Of a stretch of DNA of 64,000 nucleotides, positions 10,954 through 21,689 are shown one piece after another. The stretch spans positions 17,819,501-17,883,500 of the forward strand of contig AP031355.1 in assembly GCA_037833965.1 (NCBI GenBank). Reading direction: 5' to 3'. The first letter of the stretch is position 1. The number at the start of each line of letters is the position of its first letter. Both the position numbers and the translations under genes were made by a program. The notes beneath the pieces are model-generated. The model made no database searches. It was not told the origin of the DNA and saw only the letters and a list, made by a program, of their open reading frames with translations. This DNA is from Marchantia polymorpha subsp. ruderalis. Taxonomy: Eukaryota; Streptophyta; Marchantiopsida; Marchantiales; Marchantiaceae.

Positions 10954-13509
10954 ATGTCGAAGGTTCCCCAGCTGCGAGTGTCTCCCCTCAGAGTGCCGCA
11001 GATCGGTCTACGCGCATTTCAAGATGTGCTGCTGGGGCTGAAGCTCGATTTCCTCCTGTGGGGGTGGAACTGGACATGTCCGGAGATGGTGCGCGAGTAT
11101 CTGCAGGAGAGACACAAGCCCTCACGCGGATTCCGTCCACATCCAAAAAGATGGGACATTTGTAACTGGGCGCAGGTGTTGGGCAGGTGTGCCGGCGAGG
11201 AAGGGGATCTCCTCTTCGAGGCCGATAGCGTGAAGGTGTCCCAGGAGGAAGAAATCTCCTACAATGAGCTCTTCAAAGTTGCCAGGCATCCCAAGAACGG
11301 TTTCCGGACACGGGATTACAAAGATCGATTGCGGAGAAATGTCGCGACTGCATTGCTGCAGATATTGCAGCCGACCAAGACCGCTTACATGCATGGTTGG
11401 CAGGTAGAATTTGTGGAGCTAGTGTTGTCAGGAGCTCCAGTGCATTGGGCACGGCTCCTGTGGAAGGTGACGCGCCAACATGCGCAAGAAGAGAAAGGAG
11501 GAACCCTCAATCATCTTTCGCCTTACTTGATTGTGTTTTATCGGGCGATGGGATATTTGACAAATTCAGAGCGGACACGGTTTCCGCTGCTGACACGGAG
11601 CTATCCAGGTAGATACTCACGGGAGGCCGAAGTAGACACGGATCCGGACGAGGAACCTGCCAGTCCGCCTCCGGCTTCGGCCCCAGCAAGAGCAGCAGAA
11701 GAACGTCGAAGTGAGCGCATTCCGCGAAAGCGGAAGTGGGATGAGAGACCTGAGGACAGGCAGCCGGAAGTGCCAGCTGCGCCGACTCGTGGTCGGCCCA
11801 CCCACGAGCCTCACAGTCGACCAAAACAGAGGGCACGCAAAATGCCAACTAGTACTGAGGAGACCGGGCGTACTCCGGTCCGGCGGAATCCCACGCAGGA
11901 GGAGATAATCGCGCAGATTCTAGGGAAGTCGACAAATACCTCTGCGCAGAAGGCACCAATGCCTTCAGAAGGAGATGGACGGACTGACAGTCGGCCGACT
12001 ACGAGTCGGGCGACTGAAGGACGACAAGCGGAAGGAAGGCCAACTGAGCGGCGCGTTGAACCGGACAGCAGGCCGGAAGCAGAAGAGAGTTTGGTTGACG
12101 AGCCAACAACCCTTAGAAGGTCGTCTTCGGCGGAAGACACTTCTGGGAAAACGCCACCAGCAAGCAGGCCAAGTGGAGTGAAGACGCGCAGGGTGTATCC
12201 GACTCCCAGTCGGACAACTGCTAGTCGGCCGACTGCGAGTCGGTCAACAGAGAGTCGGCCGGATTCGCCGACTGCGAGACGGACAGGGCCGGCGACCAGT
12301 GTGCGGACGCCTTCGGGGGACGCACCTTCAGCGAAGACACCTTCCGCGCAGATTGCGCCGGAAGGGCAGGCAGCAGAAGCGGGCGGTGCAAAGGTGACAA
12401 GAGTCACTGCGGCGTCGACCCCTTCGGAGACCGAAGATCGAGCCGGAACAGGGGCTCAAGCAGTGGGATCCCCCACTGCCCTGGATATTTTAGCAGGTAG
12501 TGGTGTGGCAGTCGCAGCGGAAGCTGCTGCGCGCCACAGTTCCAGGGAGTCGCCAAGGGATTCGGTGGCGACTGAAATCCTCGAGACTGAGGATGAGACG
12601 AGCTCGGAAGAGCAGGAAGCGGATTCTGTGCAGAAAACGCCAACAGGGGTGTTGTGCGAGCAGATAGTCCCTCTCCTGCGATATCTGGATCGCAAGACAT
12701 CCAAGTACTCGGGTACTGGAAAACCGCAGTCTTATGTGGAGACTACCAAGCGAAGGACGAGGAGCAAGGTGGCCACTTGGGCCTCTAGGTGCCAAGTATA
12801 TGTGGAAAGGAACACCGCCCTCCGACAACACCTGGCGGTCACACAGAAGCTATACCAAGCCTTGCAGCAGCAGAGGGAGGATGCGGCGACGAAAAGCCAG
12901 GCGGAGGCCGAGCTAATACGGGCAAAGATCGAGTCAGAATTGCAGGAAGAGCGGAGACAAAACCGCATCCTAGCAGCAGAGCTTGCGCGCCAGACGCGCA
13001 CCTTAGAAGAAAGTCAAAGAGCCCGCAAGGAGGATGAGGAGTTGTTGCGCAACTTGCAATCCGAGTGCTCGGATTTGAGGGCGCAGCGTGCGGAAGCAGA
13101 AATGCAGCTGGCGGAGGTAGAAAGCAGCTGCAGGGCGCGAGAAGAGTTGGCGACGCGGGTGACTCACTGCCTAAAAGGATACGCCCATTGGGAGGTGGCA
13201 GCTCAAGAGAGGATCACACTCAGGGAGTTCGAGCTTCGGGCGGCGGCATTGACGGAGGGTGACAGTCGGAGTCGGCGGCGAGTAGCGAGGAAATTAGAAA
13301 CCTTCTTGTCGGGTGCGCGCGACACTATGGCGCACTTAGAGTCGGAAGTCACTGCAGCCCTCCGACGCCTGGGGTTGCGCAGCCGGTCGGAAGACTGGCA
13401 AGGTAGAGACAGCGAGCGGAGCAATCCGGCGCGCAGGAGGCGCAGCACCGGATCCGCCGAGTGCAGTAGTATAGTTTGGTTTCGCGCAGATGTTGCGAGG
13501 AGTAGATAG
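10954..13509 (+). CDS. transposon-associated gag-like/coiled-coil protein, 851 aa
   Basis: Open frame of 851 codons from ATG at 10954 (MSKVPQLRVSP). The frame stays open upstream to 10666 without an ATG, so this is the first methionine. Residues 1-215 look globular and conserved-like (WGWNWTCPEMVREYL, LSPYLIVFYRAMGYLT). About 220-560 is low-complexity Arg/Pro/Ser/Thr with many TESRP/TASRP repeats. About 590-800 is a long Glu/Gln/Arg coiled coil. The last 30 residues are very basic. No zinc knuckle, protease, RT or integrase motif. The N-terminal block is loosely reminiscent of plant putative-transposon-protein domains next to retroelements, but I cannot name a family. An uninterrupted 2.5 kb frame among so many relics argues that it is young or under selection. 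It could be a gag-like structural protein. Confidence 0.6.
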   Translation: MSKVPQLRVSPLRVPQIGLRAFQDVLLGLKLDFLLWGWNWTCPEMVREYLQERHKPSRGFRPHPKRWDICNWAQVLGRCAGEEGDLLFEADSVKVSQEEEISYNELFKVARHPKNGFRTRDYKDRLRRNVATALLQILQPTKTAYMHGWQVEFVELVLSGAPVHWARLLWKVTRQHAQEEKGGTLNHLSPYLIVFYRAMGYLTNSERTRFPLLTRSYPGRYSREAEVDTDPDEEPASPPPASAPARAAEERRSERIPRKRKWDERPEDRQPEVPAAPTRGRPTHEPHSRPKQRARKMPTSTEETGRTPVRRNPTQEEIIAQILGKSTNTSAQKAPMPSEGDGRTDSRPTTSRATEGRQAEGRPTERRVEPDSRPEAEESLVDEPTTLRRSSSAEDTSGKTPPASRPSGVKTRRVYPTPSRTTASRPTASRSTESRPDSPTARRTGPATSVRTPSGDAPSAKTPSAQIAPEGQAAEAGGAKVTRVTAASTPSETEDRAGTGAQAVGSPTALDILAGSGVAVAAEAAARHSSRESPRDSVATEILETEDETSSEEQEADSVQKTPTGVLCEQIVPLLRYLDRKTSKYSGTGKPQSYVETTKRRTRSKVATWASRCQVYVERNTALRQHLAVTQKLYQALQQQREDAATKSQAEAELIRAKIESELQEERRQNRILAAELARQTRTLEESQRARKEDEELLRNLQSECSDLRAQRAEAEMQLAEVESSCRAREELATRVTHCLKGYAHWEVAAQERITLREFELRAAALTEGDSRSRRRVARKLETFLSGARDTMAHLESEVTAALRRLGLRSRSEDWQGRDSERSNPARRRRSTGSAECSSIVWFRADVARSR

Positions 13510-13541
13510 CATAGCGTAGTGTTAGTTAGGACCTTTGAGGG

Positions 13542-13547
13542 TATAAA
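13542..13547 (+). promoter_or_regulatory. TATA-like box in element tail
   Basis: TATAAA in GGGTATAAAGTAG, 33 bases after the long ORF's stop, within the GC-rich tail. It could be an LTR-type promoter. The location is the only support. Confidence 0.25.
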
Positions 13548-14211
13548 GTAGATCAAGGCGTTTTGCCTTGGGACTCTTCCAGTTTCGGTAGTGCAGATCA
13601 GGAACTCACTTTCTTGGCGTGTTTGTGCATTTGGTCCTGGCACCACGTAGAGAAGCTGCAGCATAGCGAAGTTACCGTATGTTGTAGTTGAAGGCCTTCG
13701 GCTGAATGTTCAGAGCTAGTACCCGGTTAGAGACTTGAGTAGTGCGGATCTGCACCTGCGGGTGATTTCTGATGCTCAGAGCCGGTTGCGAGTTAGAGAC
13801 TTGAACAGTTCCCCCTTACTCCTTCGAGTGACATATCTTGATTGTACTCCTACGGGAAGTTTCCCCTGAATGCCAAAGTGAAGTTTTATTACTTCGTGTA
13901 AGCCTTGGTTTGCAATTCAGGTTGTGTGTGTGTTACTGGATCGTGTCTCAGTTAAGTTCTCAGTCGGGTCTGCACTCCCTGCGTTTGGTGTGAGAGTCGA
14001 GGGTGACGTCCACGGCGTATGAAGAGGCTTCGTTCCGAAGTGGGAAGTCCAGTCCGGGTACCCTACGCTAGTTCCTGGCGGAAGGGCAGTAAAAGCCGGA
14101 GTGGGAGTCACTACCTGCAGAACCTCTGAGTGAACTTTTGAGACACTTTCCTCCTGAAATCCGAAGCGAAGGTCCTGACAGACCTCCGAGTTGTGCTTTT
14201 GCCAGTTTCAG

Positions 14212-14238
14212 GTGTGTGTGTGTGTGTGTGTGTGTGTT
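14212..14238. repeat. (GT)n microsatellite
   Basis: About 13 uninterrupted GT dinucleotides in the tail of the GC-rich element. Confidence 0.9.
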
Positions 14239-14261
14239 GAGTGACCACGCTGTACTGTGCA

Positions 14262-14318
14262 TCCTCCGAGCATCCTCCGAGTCGAGATCCTCCTCCGAGT
14301 CGAGCCTCCGAGTCGAGC
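14262..14318. repeat. CTCCGAGTCGAG minisatellite
   Basis: Four CTCCGAG units, three of them extended to CTCCGAGTCGAG, in close tandem array near the right end of the GC-rich element. Confidence 0.8.
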
Positions 14319-14480
14319 ACTGCAGTATTTCTGGGAGTGACAGTCGCCTAGAATTCAAACTCTACAAAAGTCTGTTAAACGTGACACTTTTACTCTGCGT
14401 GTTGCCTCTGTCCCTGTGGGTTCGATCTTTTTACCACCATACTGCAGTTTTAGCCTTTGGTGGGTTATTACAGGTATCAA

Positions 14481-15165
14481 AGTGTATATTTAGTCTGGAG
14501 ATTACTGTGCTATACAACTTCAAACAACTATGAAGTTAGATAATTGTACTATCAATAACAAAGAGATTTATTTCATTGTACATCTTACCTATGAACTCTT
14601 TTTGGATCGGAATCTGGTTCAAAACAATTTTATTGAAGGGAAAGTTCTGTTATATAATTCTCATGGAACTCCAAATGCAATTTTAAAATTGCTTGAAAAT
14701 ATTAGAACAAAAATGGAATGGAATACTCATATATCATCTAATAATAAAAAAATTTATTTGAATAATTCACATGTTCAAAAATCATTGTTCAAATTTTGAA
14801 GAGTTGAAAACTATAATATTTTGATATCCAAAATTAAATTCCCATTTTTATTTTAAAAATGAAATATATAATTATAATAATATTATTAAAACAAACATGT
14901 GTCTGAACACAGCGAAAGAACAATCAAATTTCTTCTCTAACTAAAGTAAATTTCATTATTATAAACTATGAGTGAACGGACATGAAATCTCAAGTGCAAG
15001 GAGCTTTTTCAAAGATAAAAGCCACGAATCAATAACTTTCAACACTTTGGAAGCCCAATTAATTTAATGAAATTTGGAAAGACAAACATCAACTTCCAAC
15101 AAGCTCTTTCCGTCCTCTTTGACTCCGTCCCGTCGCTCTAAATCGTCCATGTACGTGCTCCATCT
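14481..15165. other. AT-rich, no gene seen
   Basis: AT-rich sequence after the GC-rich element. The short plus frame at 14530-14799 has no motif. Probably decayed transposon DNA continuous with the copia relic that follows. Confidence 0.4.
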
Positions 15166-15851
15166 TCAACTATCCAGCAAGATTTGAAGTTGATCTGTAG
15201 TACTTGAAATATGAAAAGTCCAATTGTCTACACTATACTTCTCTACAGCGTCTGTCAAAAGAGCACTTACAACCTTGTTGTAAGTGAGTGTAGTGTTCTG
15301 ACAATGAGAAAGAATCTTTGATAGCGTTTCATAGATAGATTTTAATGAGTTGAGAAGATACATTGCCTTCTTCGTTTCATGAATCTCCTCCCCTATATTA
15401 TGGAGATCTACCAATAAATTTCCAAAGACATGAATATGATCTTGGATTCTTGTGCAAGACTTTATCTTGAATCGTACCATCTCATGTAAGTGTTCATGAC
15501 ATTCGATGTGCTATTCTGATAAAACCATTGCTGGAGAGCTTTGAAAAACTATGAACTTTCAGATTACTCCTCAACGTGCTTAAGTACATAAATATCCAGA
15601 TGTGCCTACACCGTGCAAACCGCCTAGTCATGGAAAGCCCTCCATTCAATCTCACTTATGTTATGAAGTTTTTCTCCCAAATATATAGTGAGATCCATAA
15701 ATCGTAACTTCACTTTTACTTGGTTATTCTGAAGGAAATAATCATCTTGGTCATCAAAAGTTATTATCTTACATCCAAAACCGCCATCGATTTGTTGTCT
15801 TGCCAACTCTTCACGTCGAAAAGGGGGGACAATATTAGCTTCCGAAAGCAA
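15166..15851 (-). pseudogene. Ty1/copia gag relic (UBN2-type)
   Basis: The minus frame 15480-15166 reads RIQDHIHVFGNLLVDLHNIG, then KAMYLLNSLKSIYETL and TYNKVVSALLTDAVEK. This is the order seen in copia gag domains: I..H...F..L...L, LL.SLP..YE.L, and VT..L...E. The preceding minus frame 15851-15624 ends EKLHNISEIEWRAFHD, which fits the upstream W/D-rich part of the same domain. Stops separate the two blocks. No CCHC knuckle, protease or RT was readable below 15166. The copy is AT-biased and dead. A primer-binding-site-like motif in the same orientation lies at 17911-17922, but about 2 kb away, farther than normal, so an insertion must separate them or they belong to different copies. Confidence 0.75.
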
Positions 15852-16125
15852 TGTTTAGATCCACTATTTGCGTCGAAAGCTTTCTAGCAATATCCAATTT
15901 GACTATATTACAATAAAAACATATTTCTAAAACTTATTTTTAATAGAATATTTTGTCAGCGTCGTTTCCGACCATCACCATCACCGTCATCCGCAACCAT
16001 CACCGTTGGTTTGCCTTTGGCCGTCACCGTCACCGTTAATCGGCCGTCGTCGTCACCATCAAACAATCATTTGACTATGTTTTCATGCCGATCAAGGTTG
16101 TCACGGCCAACTGCGTTTGTACTTT

Positions 16126-16176
16126 GACCACGTTTGACCTCCGACTACGTTTGATCTCCAACCACGTTTGATCTCC
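16126..16176. repeat. 17-bp tandem repeat
   Basis: Three head-to-tail units of consensus GACCACGTTTGATCTCC (16126-16142, 16143-16159, 16160-16176), each differing by one to three bases. Related ACCACGTTTG/ACTACGTCCG words recur near 17.02-17.09 kb. Confidence 0.85.
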
Positions 16177-17910
16177 GACCATGACCACGTTCAACATGAT
16201 CACAACTATGATCACATTTAGTCCGACCACGAATGCATCATGCGATCTCTAGCCTTACTGTCACTCACGTTTAGCTCAAATAGCTTTGCGATAGCTCATC
16301 ATGGTTCTAGAAGCATAGAATTATGCCTCATTCCCATGTTCCAAACATCCTCTCACACAATACTTCAATTTATCATTCTAATTCACATGCACAACTACAT
16401 TCCAAGATACTAAAAATTGTCACTCTTGTATATATGAAACAAGTTTCTACACATGAGTTATCTAAACTTGCTTTAAAAACTCTTCACTAACTCTCTATAT
16501 AAACTATCTTAGAAGTTACCATAGTAACAAATGGTAATTTTTATTTAACTTATTGTTACAAAGATACACTTTAGTAAATTTGATTAGTTATCAATATGTG
16601 ACAACATGTCATTGGTCTCCTAAATCTTCTAGATATTTATTAATGTCTAGATTGAGGTGACGACATGTTATTGTGCATTTCCAATATCTAGAATCTTCAC
16701 TTGCCACTAAGTCAACATTAGATTTAGTTTAGCCAATGAAGTATTCATTATTTAGTCAGACCAATTAAAACTAAACATGAAATTAGAAGTATTTTTTTCT
16801 TGAAATCAAGACTTTTGTATAAGATCAAATAGAAATGCTAACTCAAATTTTCTAGAACTTTTCTAGTTATTGTGCCAAGTATAAATATTATAGCATAACA
16901 TAGTTATAACTTGATAAACTTAGTTATAAATAGCTAGACTCAGTCATAACTAAACTAACCAAGATTATTTCTTTGGCTAGTTCTAATCCTATTTCACACA
17001 TAAAACATTCGGTATTACAGTCCACGCCTACCACGTTTGCCTCAACCACGTTCGTCCCTACCGACTACGTCCGTGTCGATCACGTTTGGGAATTAAGGAT
17101 TTGTTTTTCTGGCCGTGATCTACGTGGGGGGTTAGGAAATCGCGTGCCGCTCGCACGCTCAACCTGCGCGGATCACACGTCAACGGCGGATGTCAACCTG
17201 CAAAAGAGTTAAACTTGCACGTCTTTCGCAACGACCTGAGCTCGTCTCGACTTCAGCTCTTACGCACGTCCCATGCACTCTCCATCAAAAAACCTTCTGC
17301 CAATTTTTCTCGCTCGTCGAGTTACAGCCAAACCTACAGATCCACAACAAAAAGGAAAAACAACACTTTCGCACAAGTTTCTCTCTGAATTTTGCCTATG
17401 CTCCCAACTGATTTCAATTTGCTGATTTCTTGTCGACTTTGAAGAAAAAATTCTAGTCAAATTTTGTTATCTAACTCAAATATCCTCGACATTTCTAAAT
17501 GTCTAGCATGCATTTCGGTCCGAATTGCATTCTCCCCTCCTCTGGAAATCAAGAAATTGCAGGTCGTGTTGATTTCATATTCACCGGTTGGTCGCGTCAA
17601 AACTTGGACCAATCAAGACTATGCTTAACCTTTTGCGTGCCAGTGTAATCACTTTGTTTCGAACAAAAAAACTGACAATATGTCTCAAAAAACCGTCATT
17701 TTGTCTCTTAAAAATCTGCACAAGATCTTTGAGGTAGCTCAAAGTTGGAAACTCCAAATCATTATGAGTTCGGAAATCTCTCGAACAATTTTACTGCAAG
17801 AAACAAAAAACGTCAACAGATGCTTTCATTCAAAAAACCGTGACTTTTGTTAGCAACTTCAAAAACGGAAAACCATCAAGAATAAAAAAAACATCATTGT
17901 CGAAAAGCTT

Positions 17911-17922
17911 GCTCTGTTACCA
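17911..17922 (-). other. LTR retrotransposon primer-binding site (tRNA-iMet type)
   Basis: The minus strand reads TGGTAACAGAGC, one base different from the usual plant initiator-Met primer site TGGTATCAGAGC. It is preceded by TTATCAAT, so an LTR ending in CA could abut it. The orientation matches the copia gag relic at 15.2-15.9 kb. Confidence 0.5.
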
Positions 17923-18050
17923 ATTGATAACCAAAATTCATTGATGCGCTCATTGTTCACCCTCAAAGGCTACGTTCACGAAGGAATAGAAGCGAAAGAT
18001 TTTGCTGCTCAGGTGAAAGCACAACAATACGTGCAATTTGAAGCATCATG

Positions 18051-18075
18051 ATATATATATATATATATATATATA
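18051..18075. repeat. (AT)n microsatellite
   Basis: Uninterrupted AT dinucleotide run of about 25 bases inside retrotransposon debris. Confidence 0.9.
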
Positions 18076-18421
18076 CCCAACACAAGCGACCAATCTCAGT
18101 TATAAATAGCTACACATGAGGTTACTCCTTAACTGAAGTTAATTTTAACATGCACTCATACCACGATTTATACTCCGCAACAAAATGTTATTTCTCAGAA
18201 GCTCAATCAAAGAGAATATGCGTAATGTGCTGAGCCAATCAACTTTACCATATCAATCTAGACTAAAGTTCTCACAACGCAGTATATTTGATAAATCTTT
18301 TTTCTTCTTATGCAATCAATTAATCAAAAACTTCATAGATATTTATATCTATGGATTTCATTTGAATCTCACAAAGTTTACATTTTTTGATTAAATTTTT
18401 GTTCTAATGTACTGCTTGAGA

Positions 18422-18935
18422 AAGATGACACATTTTGTGACTTAAAACAAGATTATCATAAATGGAAAAACAACATAAATATACTTGAAAATTGAGCTTG
18501 AATATCATGAAATTTTCAACGACATTATCTTTGATGTGATATAAAATTCATAAGCAAATTATGGAATTTTTTGTTCAAAATCTTACACGTGAAGATCAAT
18601 ACATCCTTAGTTGGTTGTGCAAATTGAAGGAGTGAATGAAGTATTGAAAAAGTATTTAAGATGTTTCATTAACAATTATGAAGAAAATCAAATGAAAATT
18701 ATTCAAGTCACAAAGTTTGACTACAATAATATATTTCAAGAGCTCATTCACCAATCTTTTTTCTTTGCAAATTATGAATATCATCCACAATTTGACTCTT
18801 GAGTTGAACTTGAGTTCAATAAAGAACTTAGTACTACAAGATCTTATTGCTAGACTTTTGGAAATCTATAAAAACATGAAGTCAAAGTGTGTAGAAGCTC
18901 AAGAGTGGAAAACACTTATTGCAGACCAATCTTGA
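18422..18935 (+). pseudogene. Ty3/gypsy integrase relic
   Basis: A decayed plus-strand integrase core is readable across frames. KMTHFVT corresponds to the usual LTKMAHF. CDIKFISKLWNFLFK corresponds to SDRG..F.S.FW..L. GVNEVLKKYLRCFINN corresponds to the GQTERVNQ.LEQYLR segment. FDYNN then FFFANYEYHPQFD corresponds to FAYN...GMSPF..NYGYHP.F, followed by the long basic helix LQDLIARLLEIYKNMKSKC. Stops and frame changes abound, and G/C has been lost toward A/T throughout, so it is old. No RT or RNase H was readable nearby. Confidence 0.75.
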
Positions 18936-21689
18936 AAAAAATAAATTAAATATGTCAATTGGATTAAAAGTTCAAATTCTACGTCGCAATTTAAAGATTT
19001 GTCAACCTAACTTCTATTATCTTCTTGGAACTTTTTTTGTACGTAAGCAGGTCGACTAGAGGAAGCATATAGATTGGTTTTTCCATCATCTATGAAAATT
19101 TATTTAGTGTTTCATGTTTGTTTGTTTGAGAATCAACAATTTGAGTATAGTTGTCAGCATCTCCGTCAACAATCGATATTAACGAGGAAGAAGAATTTGA
19201 AGTTCATGAAATACTCAACTCCCACATCAATACAAAAAAATTAGATTACCTTTACATTGGCAGGGCTATGAACTAAACAAGTAAACTTGAAAACACGTTC
19301 CCATTCTTGATAACAATCTCAAAATGAAAAATAATAATTTATTGTCCAAACCTGAGAAATTTGAATTCAAAAGATGTTTGAATCAAACACGTATTAACCA
19401 ACATTAGCACACAATCAAACTTTAGCCATATGATCAGCACATGAATTTCTTGTAATAGAGTTTTAGTTTTTATTTTTTACAAATACAAATTGAACAACTT
19501 GTGGAACTCGTTTCTTGAAAAGAGGTGATGTCAGTATCGGATCGGATGTCTCCGAAGGGACAATTATTTTTTTGTAGTATACTAGTAGTGGTGCCGGCGC
19601 CTTGACAACCATCTCTTATAAAATATTTAAAGTTCTACTAGCAATGGCGATGACTTGGGCTTTCTTGGAATAAATATATAAATAAATAAATATAAATATA
19701 TATATATATATATATTCATTCACTTTCGTAACACCAATTGTATACTTCTATTGTTTTCATGAAATCAAACTTACTTTAACCTTGATCATGTTTTGGTTGA
19801 AGGTATTACTTCAATTCTCATTTTTGTTTGATCCAAAAGTTGATTCCACAATATGTTTGAATGAATGTTTTTTATTTCATGATTATTTTTTATATTTGAT
19901 GAAATATAGAATATCAAAACACAAAAATTTAAACAAATTTATCATGAATACTATATGAAACATAGATTCTTTTTAATGGTAAAAAAAATATGATATTATA
20001 ATACTACTTTATCAATAATTGTAATGCCAACACATCAATAATTCATAATATATATAATTGTGGATTAAATCAAAATCTATGGATAATGTGATGATTTGAA
20101 AAAGTGTATTTTCATTTTTATATTATAGAGGTATTAAACTTTAAAAAAATTTAAATTTTTTTTCAAAATTAATTATATATTTTTGAATATTGAAGTAATA
20201 AATTAAAATGTATGTTAAAATTAAATATCAAATTGATAATTAAACCAACAACTGCACTTCAGAATGTTAACACAAACAAGTTTTAGATTGACAATATTTA
20301 TTTGTAATTCACTTCAATGATATCACAGTAAAAATCATTCATCACATAAATGATGTAAATTTCATTTTTACATCTGATTAACTTTTTCTATCTATAATAA
20401 TCGCTTTATCATTGGTGTATTGGAATTTATTGATAACATTGAATTTAAATTTATCACACATTTTACAAGTAAATGATTATTTGATTAGAACATTAGTAAA
20501 TAATTAGTAATAATAATAATCTAAACGATAATTATTTAATTACAATCGTAATTTGGAAATTTCTATGAATATGTGTGATATATATAGATCTTAATACATA
20601 ACAATATGTATTGCGATAAAAGAATGTGAATATTTATTGCATATAATATGATATTATACTTGAATAAATATCCTACATATATAGATTTATTCAAATCAAA
20701 GTATAATTAACATGTTGACGAGCATTGATGAGCAAGTCCCAGTGTTGACTGAAACATTAAAGCCCGTGTAGTAAGAGACTACAATGTATTATTTTTCATA
20801 AGTTCTCTTTGAAGTAAGTATGAATCATGTCACAACGAAGAGCGCGACTATTACACCTCTTTGACCTTTTCGGCTCAACTGATCATGAGCATTCTCAAAG
20901 ATAAAATTTGAAGCATTGGAGACGGGACAATTCTGTAGCAGCGAGTCTTGCGAGTTTGATCAGAAAAGAACCTTCGGCATGACGCCCGTCAAACATTCCC
21001 TCGAGCACGTCTTATGCCAGTATTTCAGTTTCAGCGTCTGATACCCGAATTAAAAAATCTTATCTCGTACACAGTACAGAGGTTCATAATTTACATTGAC
21101 TTGCATGGGAACAAAATGGTTCTTTGAACAGTCATTGACTTCAATGATTAGAATTGATCGTAACAGCTGCAGAAGAGCATGCACATCAGGTAGAGATAAT
21201 TGAATTAGAGTGATTGGAAGTGTGGCTTTTGGCCAATGTAGATATCTCCTGGAATGCAAGTAACTTTAGAATCTCATGGAAGAAGAGCACAAACGTTTTG
21301 TGGGTTCTCCATCCGTCTAATGTCCTCTGAATGACTGGCCGAGCCATTTGGAAAAGTGCTAAGAATGTAGTACTCCGAGTGCCGAAGCCTGCAGAGACCA
21401 GGAATCTCAAGGCGCAATTCTTCATCGTTCATAATAAAAGCTTAAGCAAACTGGAGTGGTTCTGGCAGTGAGCCTACTCATAAGCCAAGCTTACTGGAGA
21501 GCTTCTGAGAGGGAGCTGATTCAGCTCGGTGACACTCTGTTCCTTGCTTGTGCATCTAAAGGTCTAAATCTAAATGTAATCCAACTCCTTCGGAAGATTG
21601 GATGTCGTTGTCCAGGCTAGAAGAGCCCGGGCTTATACCACCATGATATTGGTGAAAGAATGGTTTGAATGTAGGCTAATCTTTAAAGT
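18936..21689. other. AT-rich intergenic, retrotransposon debris
   Basis: Very AT-rich to about 20.7 kb, with TA/TAAA runs at about 19681-19714, then ordinary composition before the oxidase gene. Minus frames at 21050-21425 carry no motif. No gene can be supported. Confidence 0.45.

Larger units (their letters stand above)
9700..14480 (+). mobile_element. GC-rich retroelement-like insertion with one long ORF
   Basis: A clearly GC-rich block with sharp transitions to AT-rich flanks on both sides. It starts with CTTCGGC-rich repeats and one copy of a roughly 150-base module (about 9938-10080) that also occurs three times at 39.5-40.3 kb. A purine-rich leader leads into the ORF at 10954-13509. 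The roughly 900-base tail has TATAAA at 13542, a (GT)n run and a CTCCGAG minisatellite. I found no paired LTRs, target duplication, reverse transcriptase or integrase, so class is unresolved: a gag-only LTR derivative, a large non-autonomous element or a host-gene capture are all possible. The edges given are where composition changes and are not proven termini. Confidence 0.55.
15852..18421. other. decayed retrotransposon sequence, no gene
   Basis: Contains CACC/CGTC-rich low-complexity sequence (15.95-16.1 kb), a 17-base minisatellite, two copies of AGTTATAAATAGCTA (16922-16936 and 18098-18112) that look like TATA regions, and a copia-style primer-binding site. This fits LTR and leader debris. 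No coding frame can be supported. Confidence 0.45.

Noticed and set aside
11811..12407. 198-codon minus frame inside the transposon ORF
   Set aside because: Val/Leu/Gly/Ser-rich antisense of the Arg/Ser/Pro/Thr repeats; no independent support.
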